From the NCBI RefSeq assembly GCF_900090195.1, contig NZ_LT607803.1, positions 5,916,229 through 5,980,228 of the forward strand: 64,000 nucleotides of DNA. The letters are read 5' to 3'. Below the pieces are notes generated by a model. The model worked only from the letters and a program-made list of their open reading frames with translations, did not search any database and was not told where the DNA came from. This DNA is from Variovorax sp. HW608 (GTDB lineage Bacteria; Pseudomonadota; Gammaproteobacteria; Burkholderiales; Burkholderiaceae_C). The translations under genes and the position numbers were made by a program. Every line of letters begins with the position of its first letter. Positions within the stretch are counted from its first letter, which is position 1. Below, piece after piece: positions 24,787 through 33,983 of the stretch.

Positions 24787-25797
24787 ATGAACACCGTCAC
24801 AGCAATCCCTGCCGGGGACACCCTCTTCGACCGCATCAGCCTCGGCTACGTGGTGGTGGAGTCGCGCAAGCTGGCCGAATGGGAGCGCTTTGCGCGCGAG
24901 GGCCTGGGCGTGCATGCCGAAGCCACACGCAGTGGCCTGGCGCTGCGCATCGACGAACACGAACGCCGCATCGTCGTCCGGGAAGGCCCGGCCGAGGATG
25001 TGGTGGCGATCGGCTGGCAACTGCACGACGAGCCGGCGCTGGCGCTGGCGCTGCGGCGACTGGAGGCGGCAGGGCTGCAGGTGCAAAGCGTCGGCGGCGC
25101 CGAGGCGGCGGCACGCGGCGTCGAAAGCCTGTGGGCCTTCGCAGGCCCCAAGCGCGTGCGCTACGAGCTCTTCTTCAAGCCCTTGCTGAGCACGCGAGCC
25201 CTCGAGATGCGCTGCAGCGGCTTCGTCACCGGCCACATGGGCCTGGGTCACTTCGCCATGTCCACGCGCGAGCCGGAAGCCGCATTGAACTTCTTCCAGC
25301 GATTTTTCGACGCGCGCCTGTCCGACACCATCGAGGACCGGCTGAACGGCGTCACGCTGGACCTGAGTTTCCTGCGCCTGAACGGCCGGCACCATTCGGT
25401 GGCCATCGCGGCCACGAGGGGCCAGCGCATGAATCCGCTGCGCACGTCGATCCATCACCTCAACCTGCAGGCACGCAGCCTCGACGACGTGACCGAGGGT
25501 TACCGGCGCCTGCGCGCCATGGGCTGTCGCATTGCGAACGCGATCGGCCAGCACCCGAACGACCGTGAAGTCTCGTTCTATGTCGCCACCCCATCCGGCT
25601 TCGAGATCGAGATCGGCTGGAATCCGATCGTCGTCACGCATGAGGCGGAAGCAAGCTGGAAGCCCGGCCATTACCAGGGCATCAGCCTCTGGGGTCACTT
25701 CCCCGAGGGACTGACGATGGGCTCGCGGCTCGGCCAGATGGGCCGAGGCCTCGCCTCGCTCACCCGCAAGGAACACACCGTTGGAGTTACAGCATGA
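24787..25797 (+). CDS. Extradiol (type I, VOC) dioxygenase, 2,3-dihydroxybiphenyl dioxygenase-like
   Basis: A 336-residue two-domain extradiol dioxygenase. The C-terminal domain carries the 2-His-1-Glu iron site: His in HMGLGHFAM near 155, His in SIHHLNLQ near 220, and Glu in FEIEIGW near 275, with the GRHHSVAI and EVSFYVATPSGFEIE blocks of the BphC family. It cleaves a catechol-type ring next to the diol. ATG 24787 follows the hydrolase by 16 bp; the monooxygenase start overlaps its end (ATGA). The substrate is probably a catechol with a bulky or acidic side chain. Confidence 0.92.
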   Translation: MNTVTAIPAGDTLFDRISLGYVVVESRKLAEWERFAREGLGVHAEATRSGLALRIDEHERRIVVREGPAEDVVAIGWQLHDEPALALALRRLEAAGLQVQSVGGAEAAARGVESLWAFAGPKRVRYELFFKPLLSTRALEMRCSGFVTGHMGLGHFAMSTREPEAALNFFQRFFDARLSDTIEDRLNGVTLDLSFLRLNGRHHSVAIAATRGQRMNPLRTSIHHLNLQARSLDDVTEGYRRLRAMGCRIANAIGQHPNDREVSFYVATPSGFEIEIGWNPIVVTHEAEASWKPGHYQGISLWGHFPEGLTMGSRLGQMGRGLASLTRKEHTVGVTA

Positions 25798-27554
25798 ACG
25801 CCCCTGACTTCGCCTGCGACGTCGCGATCGTCGGACTCGGCCCCACCGGCCTCACGCTGGCCCACGCGCTGGGACAGCGCGGCCACCAGGTTCTCGTGCT
25901 GGAGCGCGAACCCCGGTTCTATGGCAACGCACGCGCCGTCTATACCGACGGGGAATGCATGCGCATCTTCCAGTCGATCGGCATGGCGGATCGACTGGCG
26001 GCCGACATGCTCGAAGACGCGCCGGTGCAGATGGTGCTGCCCGACGGTTCCGTGCTGTTCCAGATCAAGACGACCAAGCGCGAGCACGGTTGGCCCGCGA
26101 ACAACTTCTTCTACCAGCCCTTGCTGGAGACGGCGCTGTCGGAGGGCCTGGCCAGGCATCCGAACGTGACCGTGCTGCGCGGCCGTGAGGTCACGCGCTT
26201 CGAGCAGGATGCCGACGGCGTGGACCTGTTCCATGTCGCTTGCGGGGGCAGCGACTATGGCAAGGCGGCTCCGCAGCTCGGCGTGAAGCCTGCTCCCGCG
26301 CCGCGGGAAGCCCGGGTGCGCGCCCGCTGGATGGTGGGCGCCGATGGCGGCCGCAGCGGCGTGCGCGCACAACTCGGTATCGAGATGAGCGGGAAGAACT
26401 TTCCCAACCCGTGGCTGGTGGTCGACATCAAGGCCAAGGACGCCAGCGACGGCTTGCGCCACGTGCCGTACTTCAACTTCATCTGCGACCCGGCCTGCCC
26501 GACCGTCTGCTGCGTGCAGCCGAACGGCCACCACCGCTTCGAATTCATGCTCATGCCCGGCCAGACGCGCGAGCAGATGACGCACCCCGAGACGGTGCGT
26601 CACTACCTGTCGCGGTACATCGATGTCGACAAGTTCGAGATCCTGCGCACGCTGGTCTACACCTTCAACGCGCTGATGGCAGAGAAGTGGCGCGACGGGC
26701 GCGTGCTGCTGGCCGGCGACGCGGCGCACATGACGCCGCAGTTCATCGGCCAGGGCATGAACGCCGGCGTGCGCGATGCGTACAACCTGGCCTGGAAGCT
26801 CGACGCCGTGCTGCGCGGGCAGGCCGGCGAGGCATTCCTGGACAGCTACCAGAGCGAGCGCCAGCCGCATGCCGCCGCGATGACGCGCGAGGGCATCCGC
26901 ATGAAGGACTTCGTCTCGATGACCCACCCCGTGGGCACCCGGGTGCGCAACCTGCTCACTCGCCTCATGGTGCGGCTGCCCGGGATCGGGCCGTTCGTGC
27001 GCCGGGGCGAGTTCATTCCCAAGCCCGTCTACGAGGCCGGGTGCTACATGGGGCTTGCGCGTCGCCGTTGGCGCGGTGCCGAAGGCACGCTGATGCCGCA
27101 GCCCAGCGTGCGCGGACCCGATGGCCGGCGCCATCTGCTCGACGAGTTGATCGGCACGGGCTTCGTCCTCGTCAGCGCGGGCGTGGACCCACGACGAACC
27201 CTGGACGCCGAGGCGTTGTCGTTCTGGCAATCGCTCGGCGCACGGTTCGTGGCGGTGTACCCGTTCGGCGGGCGGCCCAATGGCGCAGGCATCGACCATG
27301 CCGCACCGGCCGGGCTCATCGAGTGCGAGGATCCCGAGGGCGACTTCCAGTCCTGGTGGCGCAGAAGCGGGGGCCGAGCCGGCCACGTGGCCATCGTGCG
27401 CCCGGACAAGTTCGTCTTCGCGCTCGTCGAAGGGGAGGCCCTGGTGGGGGCCACGCGCGAGCTTCGCCGCCAGATGAGGGTGGACGAGGCGGTGCCTGTG
27501 ACGCATCGGGCGCTGCCGGCCGTCGAGGCGGACCATTGGCGGGAGGCCGCATGA
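25794..27554 (+). CDS. FAD-dependent ring monooxygenase, MhpA-like
   Basis: A 586-residue flavoprotein hydroxylase with the FAD motif VAIVGLGPTGLTLAHALG, the DG motif WMVGADGGRSGVR and the GD motif VLLAGDAAHMTPQFIGQGMNAGVRDA, then a C-terminal thioredoxin-like domain. Its length and arrangement match 3-(3-hydroxyphenyl)propionate hydroxylase (MhpA). It would convert a monophenol to the catechol used by the dioxygenase just upstream. It overlaps both neighbours by 4 bp, so translation is tightly coupled. An insertion near residue 145-180 (FHVACGGSDYGKAAPQL) separates it from the shorter paralogue at 7944. Confidence 0.92.
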   Translation: MNAPDFACDVAIVGLGPTGLTLAHALGQRGHQVLVLEREPRFYGNARAVYTDGECMRIFQSIGMADRLAADMLEDAPVQMVLPDGSVLFQIKTTKREHGWPANNFFYQPLLETALSEGLARHPNVTVLRGREVTRFEQDADGVDLFHVACGGSDYGKAAPQLGVKPAPAPREARVRARWMVGADGGRSGVRAQLGIEMSGKNFPNPWLVVDIKAKDASDGLRHVPYFNFICDPACPTVCCVQPNGHHRFEFMLMPGQTREQMTHPETVRHYLSRYIDVDKFEILRTLVYTFNALMAEKWRDGRVLLAGDAAHMTPQFIGQGMNAGVRDAYNLAWKLDAVLRGQAGEAFLDSYQSERQPHAAAMTREGIRMKDFVSMTHPVGTRVRNLLTRLMVRLPGIGPFVRRGEFIPKPVYEAGCYMGLARRRWRGAEGTLMPQPSVRGPDGRRHLLDELIGTGFVLVSAGVDPRRTLDAEALSFWQSLGARFVAVYPFGGRPNGAGIDHAAPAGLIECEDPEGDFQSWWRRSGGRAGHVAIVRPDKFVFALVEGEALVGATRELRRQMRVDEAVPVTHRALPAVEADHWREAA

Positions 27555-28363
27555 GACATTCGCACGATCCTCAGGACCCGCCCGCGGAGATCCTTCATGC
27601 AGCCGCATCGTCGCTGCGCGAGGCACGCGCGGAGCGCCGCACCATCCCGCGCGTTTCCGAGACCTACGGCATTGCCGGACTCGAAGCGGCCTACCAGGTG
27701 GCGGAGATCAACACCAGAGCCCGCCTCGAGGAGCCCGGCCGGCGCATCGTGGGCCTGAAGATCGGGCTCACCAGCAAGGCCGTGCAGCAGCAGCTCGGCG
27801 TGGATCGGCCCGACCTGGGTGTCCTGTTCGACGATACCGAGTTCCTCGACGGCGATGCCGTTCCGGCCTCCCGCCTCACGCAGCCCAAGGTCGAGGCCGA
27901 GGTGGCCTTCGTCGTGGGCCGGGACCTGACCGCCAGCGCGCCGACCTGGAGCGAATTCCTCAACGCCATCGCGTACGCGCTTCCGGCGCTGGAGATCGTC
28001 GACAGTGCCATCCAGGATTGGAAGATCACGCTGGTCGACACGGTGGCTGACAACGCGTCTGCGGGCCTGTACGTGCTAGGCCACCAGCCCGTGGCCATCG
28101 GGACGCTCGATCTGGGCGCGATCGGCATGGCGTTGAGCGTCGACGGCACGGTGGCATCGGTGGGCAGCGGGGCGGCCTGTCTGGGACACCCGCTGCGCGC
28201 GGCGCATTGGCTGGCAGGCGCCATGGCCGCGCGTGGGCAACCGCTGAGGGCTGGGCAGGTCATCCTCTCCGGTGCGTTGGGACCAATGGTGCCGCTAAAG
28301 GCCGGTGACCGGGTCGAGGCCCGCATCGGCGCCCTAGGCAGCGTGCGCTGCGTTCTGAGTTGA
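27551..28363 (+). CDS. mhpD: 2-keto-4-pentenoate hydratase (MhpD-like)
   Basis: A 270-residue hydratase of the MhpD/XylJ family, distantly related to the FAH fold. It shows GLKIGLTSKAVQQQLGVDRPDLGVLFDD, the metal-site PKVEAEVAFVVG and EIVDSAIQDWKITLVDTVADNASAG, and a C-terminal LRAGQVILSGALGPMVPLKAGD. It adds water to 2-hydroxypenta-2,4-dienoate to give 4-hydroxy-2-oxovalerate. The start ATG overlaps the monooxygenase stop codon; a much longer upstream frame is only a shadow. It supplies the substrate for the aldolase encoded at 29354. Confidence 0.93.
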   Translation: MRHSHDPQDPPAEILHAAASSLREARAERRTIPRVSETYGIAGLEAAYQVAEINTRARLEEPGRRIVGLKIGLTSKAVQQQLGVDRPDLGVLFDDTEFLDGDAVPASRLTQPKVEAEVAFVVGRDLTASAPTWSEFLNAIAYALPALEIVDSAIQDWKITLVDTVADNASAGLYVLGHQPVAIGTLDLGAIGMALSVDGTVASVGSGAACLGHPLRAAHWLAGAMAARGQPLRAGQVILSGALGPMVPLKAGDRVEARIGALGSVRCVLS

Positions 28364-28387
28364 ATCATCGCCCAGGCAGGAAAACGC

Positions 28388-29341
28388 ATGACCCGCAAGC
28401 TCAAGGCCGCCGTCATCGGCAGCGGCAACATCGGCACCGACCTGATGATCAAGATCCTCCGGCACGGCCGACATCTGGAAATGGGTGCCATGGTCGGCAT
28501 CGACCCGGCCTCCGACGGCCTGGCACGTGCCCAGCGTCTGGGTGTGGCAACCACGCACGAGGGTGTGGCCGGGCTGGTGGGCCTGCCCGTCTTCGCCGAC
28601 ATCGACGTCGTTTTCGACGCCACCAGCGCCGGCGCGCATGTCAAGAACGACGCCTTTCTGCGCGAGCGCAGACCCGGCTTGCGCATGGTGGATCTCACGC
28701 CGGCGGCCATCGGGCCCTATTGCGTGCCGGTGGTCAATGGTGAGGCCCACCTGGATGCGCTCAACGTGAACATGGTCACATGTGGAGGCCAGGCCACGAT
28801 CCCCATGGTGGCTGCCGTCTCGCGTGTGACGCCGGTGCTCTACGCCGAGATCGTGGCCTCGATTTCCAGCAAGAGCGCCGGCCCCGGCACGCGCGCCAAC
28901 ATCGATGAGTTCACCGAGACCACGTCGAAGGCGATCGAGGCTGTCGGCGGTGCGAAGAGGGGCAAGGCCATCATCGTGCTCAACCCGGCCGACCCGCCGC
29001 TCATCATGCGCGACACGGTCTACACCTTCAGCGCACCGGCCGACGAGGATCGGGTGGCCGAGTCCGTGGAGGCGATGGCGAGGGAGGTCCAGCAGTACGT
29101 GCCTGGCTATCGCCTCAAGCAGCGGGTCCAGTTCGACCGGCTCGCCGACATCACGATCCCCGGTACGGGCAGCCGCCTGTCGGGCCTGAAGAGCTCGATC
29201 TTCCTGGAGGTGGAGGGTGCCGCTCACTACCTGCCGGCCTACGCCGGCAATCTCGACATCATGACCAGCGCGGCACTTGCAACGGCCGAACGCATGGCCG
29301 CCCGCATGCTTGCGAGCGCCCCAGCGGCCGTGCAAGCCTGA
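28388..29341 (+). CDS. mhpF: Acetaldehyde dehydrogenase (acylating)
   Basis: A 317-residue CoA-acylating aldehyde dehydrogenase of the MhpF/DmpF type. NAD-binding fold at the N-terminus ([17 protein letters not shown]), catalytic Cys in [13 protein letters not shown] near residue 132, and the [20 protein letters not shown] segment. It converts acetaldehyde, NAD and CoA to acetyl-CoA and normally forms a channelling complex with the aldolase, which is the next gene 12 bp downstream. Its presence shows this is a full lower meta pathway. Confidence 0.96.
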   Translation: MTRKLKAAVIGSGNIGTDLMIKILRHGRHLEMGAMVGIDPASDGLARAQRLGVATTHEGVAGLVGLPVFADIDVVFDATSAGAHVKNDAFLRERRPGLRMVDLTPAAIGPYCVPVVNGEAHLDALNVNMVTCGGQATIPMVAAVSRVTPVLYAEIVASISSKSAGPGTRANIDEFTETTSKAIEAVGGAKRGKAIIVLNPADPPLIMRDTVYTFSAPADEDRVAESVEAMAREVQQYVPGYRLKQRVQFDRLADITIPGTGSRLSGLKSSIFLEVEGAAHYLPAYAGNLDIMTSAALATAERMAARMLASAPAAVQA

Positions 29342-29353
29342 AGGAGGCGACCG

Positions 29354-30376
29354 ATGAACATGAAGAAGCTCTACATTTCGGACGTGACGCTGCGCGACGG
29401 CAGTCATGCCATTCGTCATCAGTACAGCGTCGAGCAGGTCAAGGCCATCGCCGGGGCGCTGGACGAGGCCGGGGTCGATTCCATCGAGGTGGCCCATGGC
29501 GACGGCCTGCAAGGCGGAAGCTTCAACTATGGCTTCGGCGCCCACACCGACCTGGAATGGATCGAGGCCGTAGCCAGCGTGATCCGACATGCCAGGATCG
29601 CGACCTTGCTGCTGCCCGGCATCGGCACCGTGCACGACCTGAAGGAGGCCTACGCCACGGGGGCGCGCATCGTGCGCGTGGCCACGCACTGCACGGAAGC
29701 CGACATCAGCCGCCAGCACATCGAGGCGGCACGCGAACTCGGGATGGAAGCCGTGGGCTTCCTCATGATGAGCCACATGACCACGCCCCGGAAGCTCGCC
29801 GAACAGGCCAAGCTCATGGAAAGCTACGGCGCCACCTGCTGCTACGTCGTGGACTCGGGCGGCGCGCTGAACATGAGTGATGTGCGTGACCGTTTTCGCG
29901 CCTTCAAGGAGGTCCTCAAGCCCGAGACCCAGACCGGCATGCACGCGCACCACAACCTGGGCCTGGGAATTGCCAACAGCATCGTGGCTGTCGAAGAGGG
30001 GTGCGACCGCATCGACGCCAGCCTCGCCGGGATGGGCGCTGGCGCGGGCAACGCCGCTCTGGAGGTCTTCGTTGCCGCGGCCGAACGAATGGGGTGGAAC
30101 CACGGCTGCGACCTCTACAAGCTCATGGACGCGGCCGACGACCTCGTGAGGCCCTTGCAGGACAGGCCCGTGCGGGTCGACCGCGAAACCCTGGCACTGG
30201 GCTACGCCGGCGTCTATTCGAGCTTCCTGCGCCACAGCGAGGCGGCAGCCGCGAAGTACGGCCTGAAGACCGTGGACATCCTGGTCGAACTCGGACGCCG
30301 TCGCATGGTGGGTGGGCAGGAGGACATGATCGTCGACGTGGCACTGGATCTGCTCACGTCGCGCCAGCAGCCCTAG
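29354..30376 (+). CDS. mhpE: 4-hydroxy-2-oxovalerate aldolase
   Basis: A 340-residue class II pyruvate aldolase of the MhpE/DmpG family, with the HMG-CoA lyase-like TIM barrel: [17 protein letters not shown] at the start (metal-binding Asp and the catalytic Arg), [17 protein letters not shown] loop, and the metal-binding [15 protein letters not shown]. It splits 4-hydroxy-2-oxovalerate to pyruvate and acetaldehyde. A strong AAGGAGGCGACC site precedes it. It is the last gene of the operon; the terminator at 30436-30462 follows. Confidence 0.96.
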   Translation: MNMKKLYISDVTLRDGSHAIRHQYSVEQVKAIAGALDEAGVDSIEVAHGDGLQGGSFNYGFGAHTDLEWIEAVASVIRHARIATLLLPGIGTVHDLKEAYATGARIVRVATHCTEADISRQHIEAARELGMEAVGFLMMSHMTTPRKLAEQAKLMESYGATCCYVVDSGGALNMSDVRDRFRAFKEVLKPETQTGMHAHHNLGLGIANSIVAVEEGCDRIDASLAGMGAGAGNAALEVFVAAAERMGWNHGCDLYKLMDAADDLVRPLQDRPVRVDRETLALGYAGVYSSFLRHSEAAAAKYGLKTVDILVELGRRRMVGGQEDMIVDVALDLLTSRQQP

Positions 30377-30435
30377 TCCGGAGTTCCCGCCCTCTGTAGT
30401 CACGCCAACGGCGGCAAGTACCTGTCGCTGCTGAT

Positions 30436-30462
30436 AAATCCTCCTCTGTGGAGGATTTTTTT
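30436..30462 (+). terminator. Rho-independent terminator after the meta-cleavage operon
   Basis: A 9-bp stem, AAATCCTCC and GGAGGATTT, with loop TCTGT, followed by a run of T to 30462. It lies 60 bp after the aldolase stop and before the IS transposase. It could instead belong to the IS left end, shielding the element from read-through. Confidence 0.85.
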
Positions 30463-30526
30463 GGATGTAACATGTAGTCACTAAAATAGGTTGACTATTG
30501 GAGATGCATCGCCTAAAGTGATCAGC

Positions 30527-32263
30527 ATGGCAGCCCGCACCGGTACCGCTCACGTCGTCACTACGACTCGCATCTACAAGGACCAGGTCTATCGCACCCA
30601 CCTGCTGCGTCGCAGCTACCGCGAGGACGGCAAGGTCAAGAACGAGACGTTAGGCAATCTCTCGCACCTGCCCGATGAACTCATCGAGATCATCCGGCGC
30701 TCGCTGCAGGGCGAGACCTTCGTGCCGGTGGCCTCGGCGTTCGAGATCACGCGCTCGCGCCCCCACGGCCATGTGCAGGCCGTTGGCGCCGCGATGGCGG
30801 CCCTGGAGATGGCCTCGCTGCTCTCTTCCAAGCCCTGCCGCGAGCGCGACCTGGTGCTCGCGATGATCGCCGCGCGCATCGCAGCCCCCCACACCAAGCT
30901 CGCGACCACGCGCTGGTGGCACACCACCACGCTGGCCGAGGACTTCGGTGTCGCCGACGCCGACGAGGACGACCTGTACGCGGCGATGGACTGGCTGCTC
31001 GCGCGCCAGGATCGCATCCAGAAGAAGCTCGCCGCGCTCCACCTGGGCGCTGGCGCCCTGGTGCTGTACGACCTGTCGTCGAGTTACTTCGAAGGCAACT
31101 GCTGCCCTCTGGCCAGGCTCGGCTACAGCCGAGACGGCAGGAAGGGCATGCTGCAGGTCAACTACGGGCTGCTCACCGATGCGCGGGGCTGCCCGGTGGC
31201 GGTGTCGGTGCACGAGGGCAACGTCGCCGACAGCCAGACCTTGCTGCCCGAGGTCAAGCGGCTGCGCGAGGCCTTCGGCGTCCAGCAGTTGGTGATGGTG
31301 GGGGACCGCGGCATGATCTCCAGCAAGGCCATCCAGGAGATGCGCGAGTGCGAGGGCGTGGGCTGGATCAGTGCGCTGAAGAGCGCCTCGATCCGCGCGC
31401 TGGTCGAGCAGGGACACCTGCAGCTGGGCTTGTTCGACGAGCGCAACCTGCTCGAACTGAGCTCGCCGGACTTCCCCGGCGAGCGCCTGGTGGCGTGCCG
31501 CAATCCGGAGCTTGCCAAGCTGCGCACGCACAAGCGCGAGGAACTGCTCGCAGCCACTGAGGCCAGCCTCGCGAAGATCAAGGCCCGGGTGGATGCGGGC
31601 AAGCTCGCCGGCAAGGACGAGATCGGCCTGCGTGTGGGCAAGCTCGTCAACCAGTACAAGGTCGCCAAGCACTTCGAATTGGTGATCGGCGAGAACGCCT
31701 TCACCTTCGCGCGCAGGACAGACGCCGTCGCCGCCGAGGCGGCGCTGGACGGCATCTACATTATCCGCACGTCGGTGAGCGCGGCGCAGATGGACTCGGC
31801 TGAGTGCGTGCGCAACTACAAGTCCCTGGCCAACGTCGAGCGTGCGTTCCGCTCGCTCAAGACCATCGATCTGAAGGTGCGCCCCATCCATCACCACACG
31901 GCCGATCGGGTGCGCGCGCACATCTTCTTGTGCATGCTCGCCTACTACGTCGAGTGGCACATGCGCGAGGCCTGGCGCGCGTTGATGTTCGCCGACACCG
32001 ACCAGCAGGCCAAGGCCGCGCGTGACCCCGTGGCACCGGCCACGCGCTCCAAGGCCGCTCAGGCGAAGGCGTCGCACCACGCACTGGAGGACGGCACGCC
32101 CGCGCACAGCTTCTCCACCCTGATGGCCGAGCTCGCCACCCTCGTGCGCAATACCTGCCGCGCGCCCAACGCAGCCCCCGAGGCGCCCACCTTCGAGCTG
32201 CTCACCAACGCGCAGCCACTTCACCTGCGCGCCCTCGCGCTCGTGCAAAACATCAAGCCGTAG
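30527..32263 (+). CDS. IS1634-type (IS4 superfamily) transposase
   Basis: A 578-residue DDE transposase from ATG 30527 (a TTG at 30491 is an earlier in-frame option). The N-terminus has the VYRTHLLRRSYREDGKVKNETLGNLS motif characteristic of IS1634-family proteins. Catalytic segments include VLYDLSSSYFEG near 180, MVGDRGMISSKA near 260, and the late VERAFRSLKTIDLKVRPIHH with the YREK-like Glu/Arg region. The frame is intact. No matching terminal inverted repeats could be found. The right flank is only 38 bp before the end of the next gene, so the element may be truncated on that side. A CTCAAGCA/TGCTTGAG dyad lies at 32284-32301. Confidence 0.88.
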   Translation: MAARTGTAHVVTTTRIYKDQVYRTHLLRRSYREDGKVKNETLGNLSHLPDELIEIIRRSLQGETFVPVASAFEITRSRPHGHVQAVGAAMAALEMASLLSSKPCRERDLVLAMIAARIAAPHTKLATTRWWHTTTLAEDFGVADADEDDLYAAMDWLLARQDRIQKKLAALHLGAGALVLYDLSSSYFEGNCCPLARLGYSRDGRKGMLQVNYGLLTDARGCPVAVSVHEGNVADSQTLLPEVKRLREAFGVQQLVMVGDRGMISSKAIQEMRECEGVGWISALKSASIRALVEQGHLQLGLFDERNLLELSSPDFPGERLVACRNPELAKLRTHKREELLAATEASLAKIKARVDAGKLAGKDEIGLRVGKLVNQYKVAKHFELVIGENAFTFARRTDAVAAEAALDGIYIIRTSVSAAQMDSAECVRNYKSLANVERAFRSLKTIDLKVRPIHHHTADRVRAHIFLCMLAYYVEWHMREAWRALMFADTDQQAKAARDPVAPATRSKAAQAKASHHALEDGTPAHSFSTLMAELATLVRNTCRAPNAAPEAPTFELLTNAQPLHLRALALVQNIKP

Positions 32264-32301
32264 ACAGAAAACTTCCTGGCCAACTCAAGCAAGTGCTTGA
32301 G

Positions 32302-33969
32302 TCACAAAGGAATCTCGCTCGCCGCTTCGGGGAACTTCAGCCTAGTCTGCGGGCCGGCCCCCTGCACGATTCCGAGCGCCGTCCGAACCAGTTCCGGCGT
32401 CGTTGCGAGGGCGCCCTCGGCGAACACGCATCGATCGGGCCGCAACAGTGCCACCCAGCCCCAGGGCAGCCTGCCGTGCCAGGTGTCGTCCAGCACTTCG
32501 ACGCGCCGGGCCGCGGGCGCGAGGTCCCGCGCCTGGCCACGCTGGCACCACTGCCAGATGCAGCCTCCCAGCGCCTGCCAGCGCTCCTGCAGTTCCGGGG
32601 ACAGCTGGGCCGCGGGATCGACGCCGATGCCCACCAGCGCCCAGTTACTGCCGAAGACCTCGTCACTGAGCACGGGCCTGCCCTCGCGTCGGACCCAGGC
32701 TTGCGGGAACGACGTTCCAGCACCCAGCCTGCCCTCGCGCCGTGGCCGGAACAGCCCCTTGTCGAAGGTGTTCTGCGGCTTGATCTTCAGGTCGTCGAAA
32801 AGGGAGCGCCCGGCAGGAAGGATGCGCGCCGCACGGATCGAGCCATGGATCAGGAAGGCCGTGACGCGATTGCGCGGCATGACGAGAGCGCCGAGGAAGC
32901 GCGCGAGCGCGATGATCTTGCGCGCATGGGGGCGGCGCTCCTCGTCGTAGCTCGCCAGGATCGCCTCCGACGCGAGGCCGCGGAGCACCCACGACAGCTT
33001 CCAGCCCAGGTTGGCGACGTCGCGCAGGCCGGCGACAAGACCCTGACCGGCAAAAGGCGGCGTGATGTGCGCGGCATCACCGGCGAGGAAGCAGCGCCCC
33101 TTTCCGAAAGCCGTGGCAACACGGGCATGGAAGCGATACACCGCCGTGCGTTCGATATCGACTTCTTTCCCGTCGCACCAGGGGGCGAGCAGGCGACGGA
33201 TGTTTTCCGGCCGCTCCATCTCCTCGCGCGATTCGCCGGGCCGCAGCATGAATTCCCAGCGATGGCGACCGCCGGGCGCGGCCATCTGCGGCGCCGGTCG
33301 AGACGGGTCGCACAGGAACTCCACGTGGTCGATGGGACGAGGCACGTCGCGGGCGTCCACGATCAGCCAGTCCTGCGCAAACGTGGCGCCGCCGAAGTCC
33401 AGGCCCAGTTCGCGCCGCACCAGCGAGTTCGCGCCATCGGTCCCGACGAGGTATCGCGCCCGTACGCACAGCGGTGCGCCGTCTTCGCCTTCCAGCCTTG
33501 CCGTGACGTGCGTGCCCTGGTCGCCGAAGGAGCGCAGGGCGGTGGCCAGGCGGACCTCGACATTCGGATAGCGCGCCAGGCGCGCCCGCAGCACCGCCTC
33601 CAGTTGCGGCTGATGGAACGTCACCAGCGAAGGATGGCCGTCGCGGACCGTGGCGGTGTTCATCCGCGCGAAGGTCCCGAAGATCGGCGATTGATACACC
33701 ACCTGCGAGATGGCGACCGTCTCGAGTTCGCCTTCGGAGATGCCGATCGCCTGCAGGATGCGCAGCGCCTCGTTGTCGAGCGCGATCGCGCGCGGCTTGG
33801 GGAAGATCGTCGGCGAAGCCTCGATCGCCAGCACGCGCACGCCGTGGGCTCCGAGAACGTTCGCGAGCGCGGCGCCGACCGGACCGAGCCCGACGACGAG
33901 CACGTCGGTTTCGATCAACGCCTCCGGCGCTTCGATGCGCTGGGCTTCAGGATGGGTGGGGATCTGCAC
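32302..33969 (-). CDS. FAD-dependent ring monooxygenase
   Basis: A 555-residue flavoprotein hydroxylase: FAD motif VLVVGLGPVGAALANVLG, DG motif YLVGTDGANSLVR, GD motif CFLAGDAAHITPPFAGQGLVAGLRD. The start is GTG 33969, 14 bp after the FAH stop with GAGGG upstream; longer frames run into the FAH gene in the wrong register. It is the last gene of a minus-strand unit VOC dioxygenase, FAH, monooxygenase, the same trio as at 7394-10336. It probably hydroxylates a phenolic substrate before ring cleavage. The 3' end abuts the IS1634-type element, and its last residues (SEIPL) may have been altered by the insertion. Confidence 0.9.
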   Translation of the reverse strand: MQIPTHPEAQRIEAPEALIETDVLVVGLGPVGAALANVLGAHGVRVLAIEASPTIFPKPRAIALDNEALRILQAIGISEGELETVAISQVVYQSPIFGTFARMNTATVRDGHPSLVTFHQPQLEAVLRARLARYPNVEVRLATALRSFGDQGTHVTARLEGEDGAPLCVRARYLVGTDGANSLVRRELGLDFGGATFAQDWLIVDARDVPRPIDHVEFLCDPSRPAPQMAAPGGRHRWEFMLRPGESREEMERPENIRRLLAPWCDGKEVDIERTAVYRFHARVATAFGKGRCFLAGDAAHITPPFAGQGLVAGLRDVANLGWKLSWVLRGLASEAILASYDEERRPHARKIIALARFLGALVMPRNRVTAFLIHGSIRAARILPAGRSLFDDLKIKPQNTFDKGLFRPRREGRLGAGTSFPQAWVRREGRPVLSDEVFGSNWALVGIGVDPAAQLSPELQERWQALGGCIWQWCQRGQARDLAPAARRVEVLDDTWHGRLPWGWVALLRPDRCVFAEGALATTPELVRTALGIVQGAGPQTRLKFPEAASEIPL

Positions 33970-33983
33970 GATGCCCTCTTCGC

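Noticed and set aside
25695..27626. 643-codon minus-strand frame opposite the MhpA-like monooxygenase
   Set aside because: No domain, composition biased to His/Arg/Gly, and the plus-strand gene has all flavoprotein motifs.
30650..32248. 532-codon minus-strand frame opposite the IS1634-type transposase
   Set aside because: Antisense to an intact transposase with its catalytic motifs; His/Leu/Gly-rich low-information sequence.
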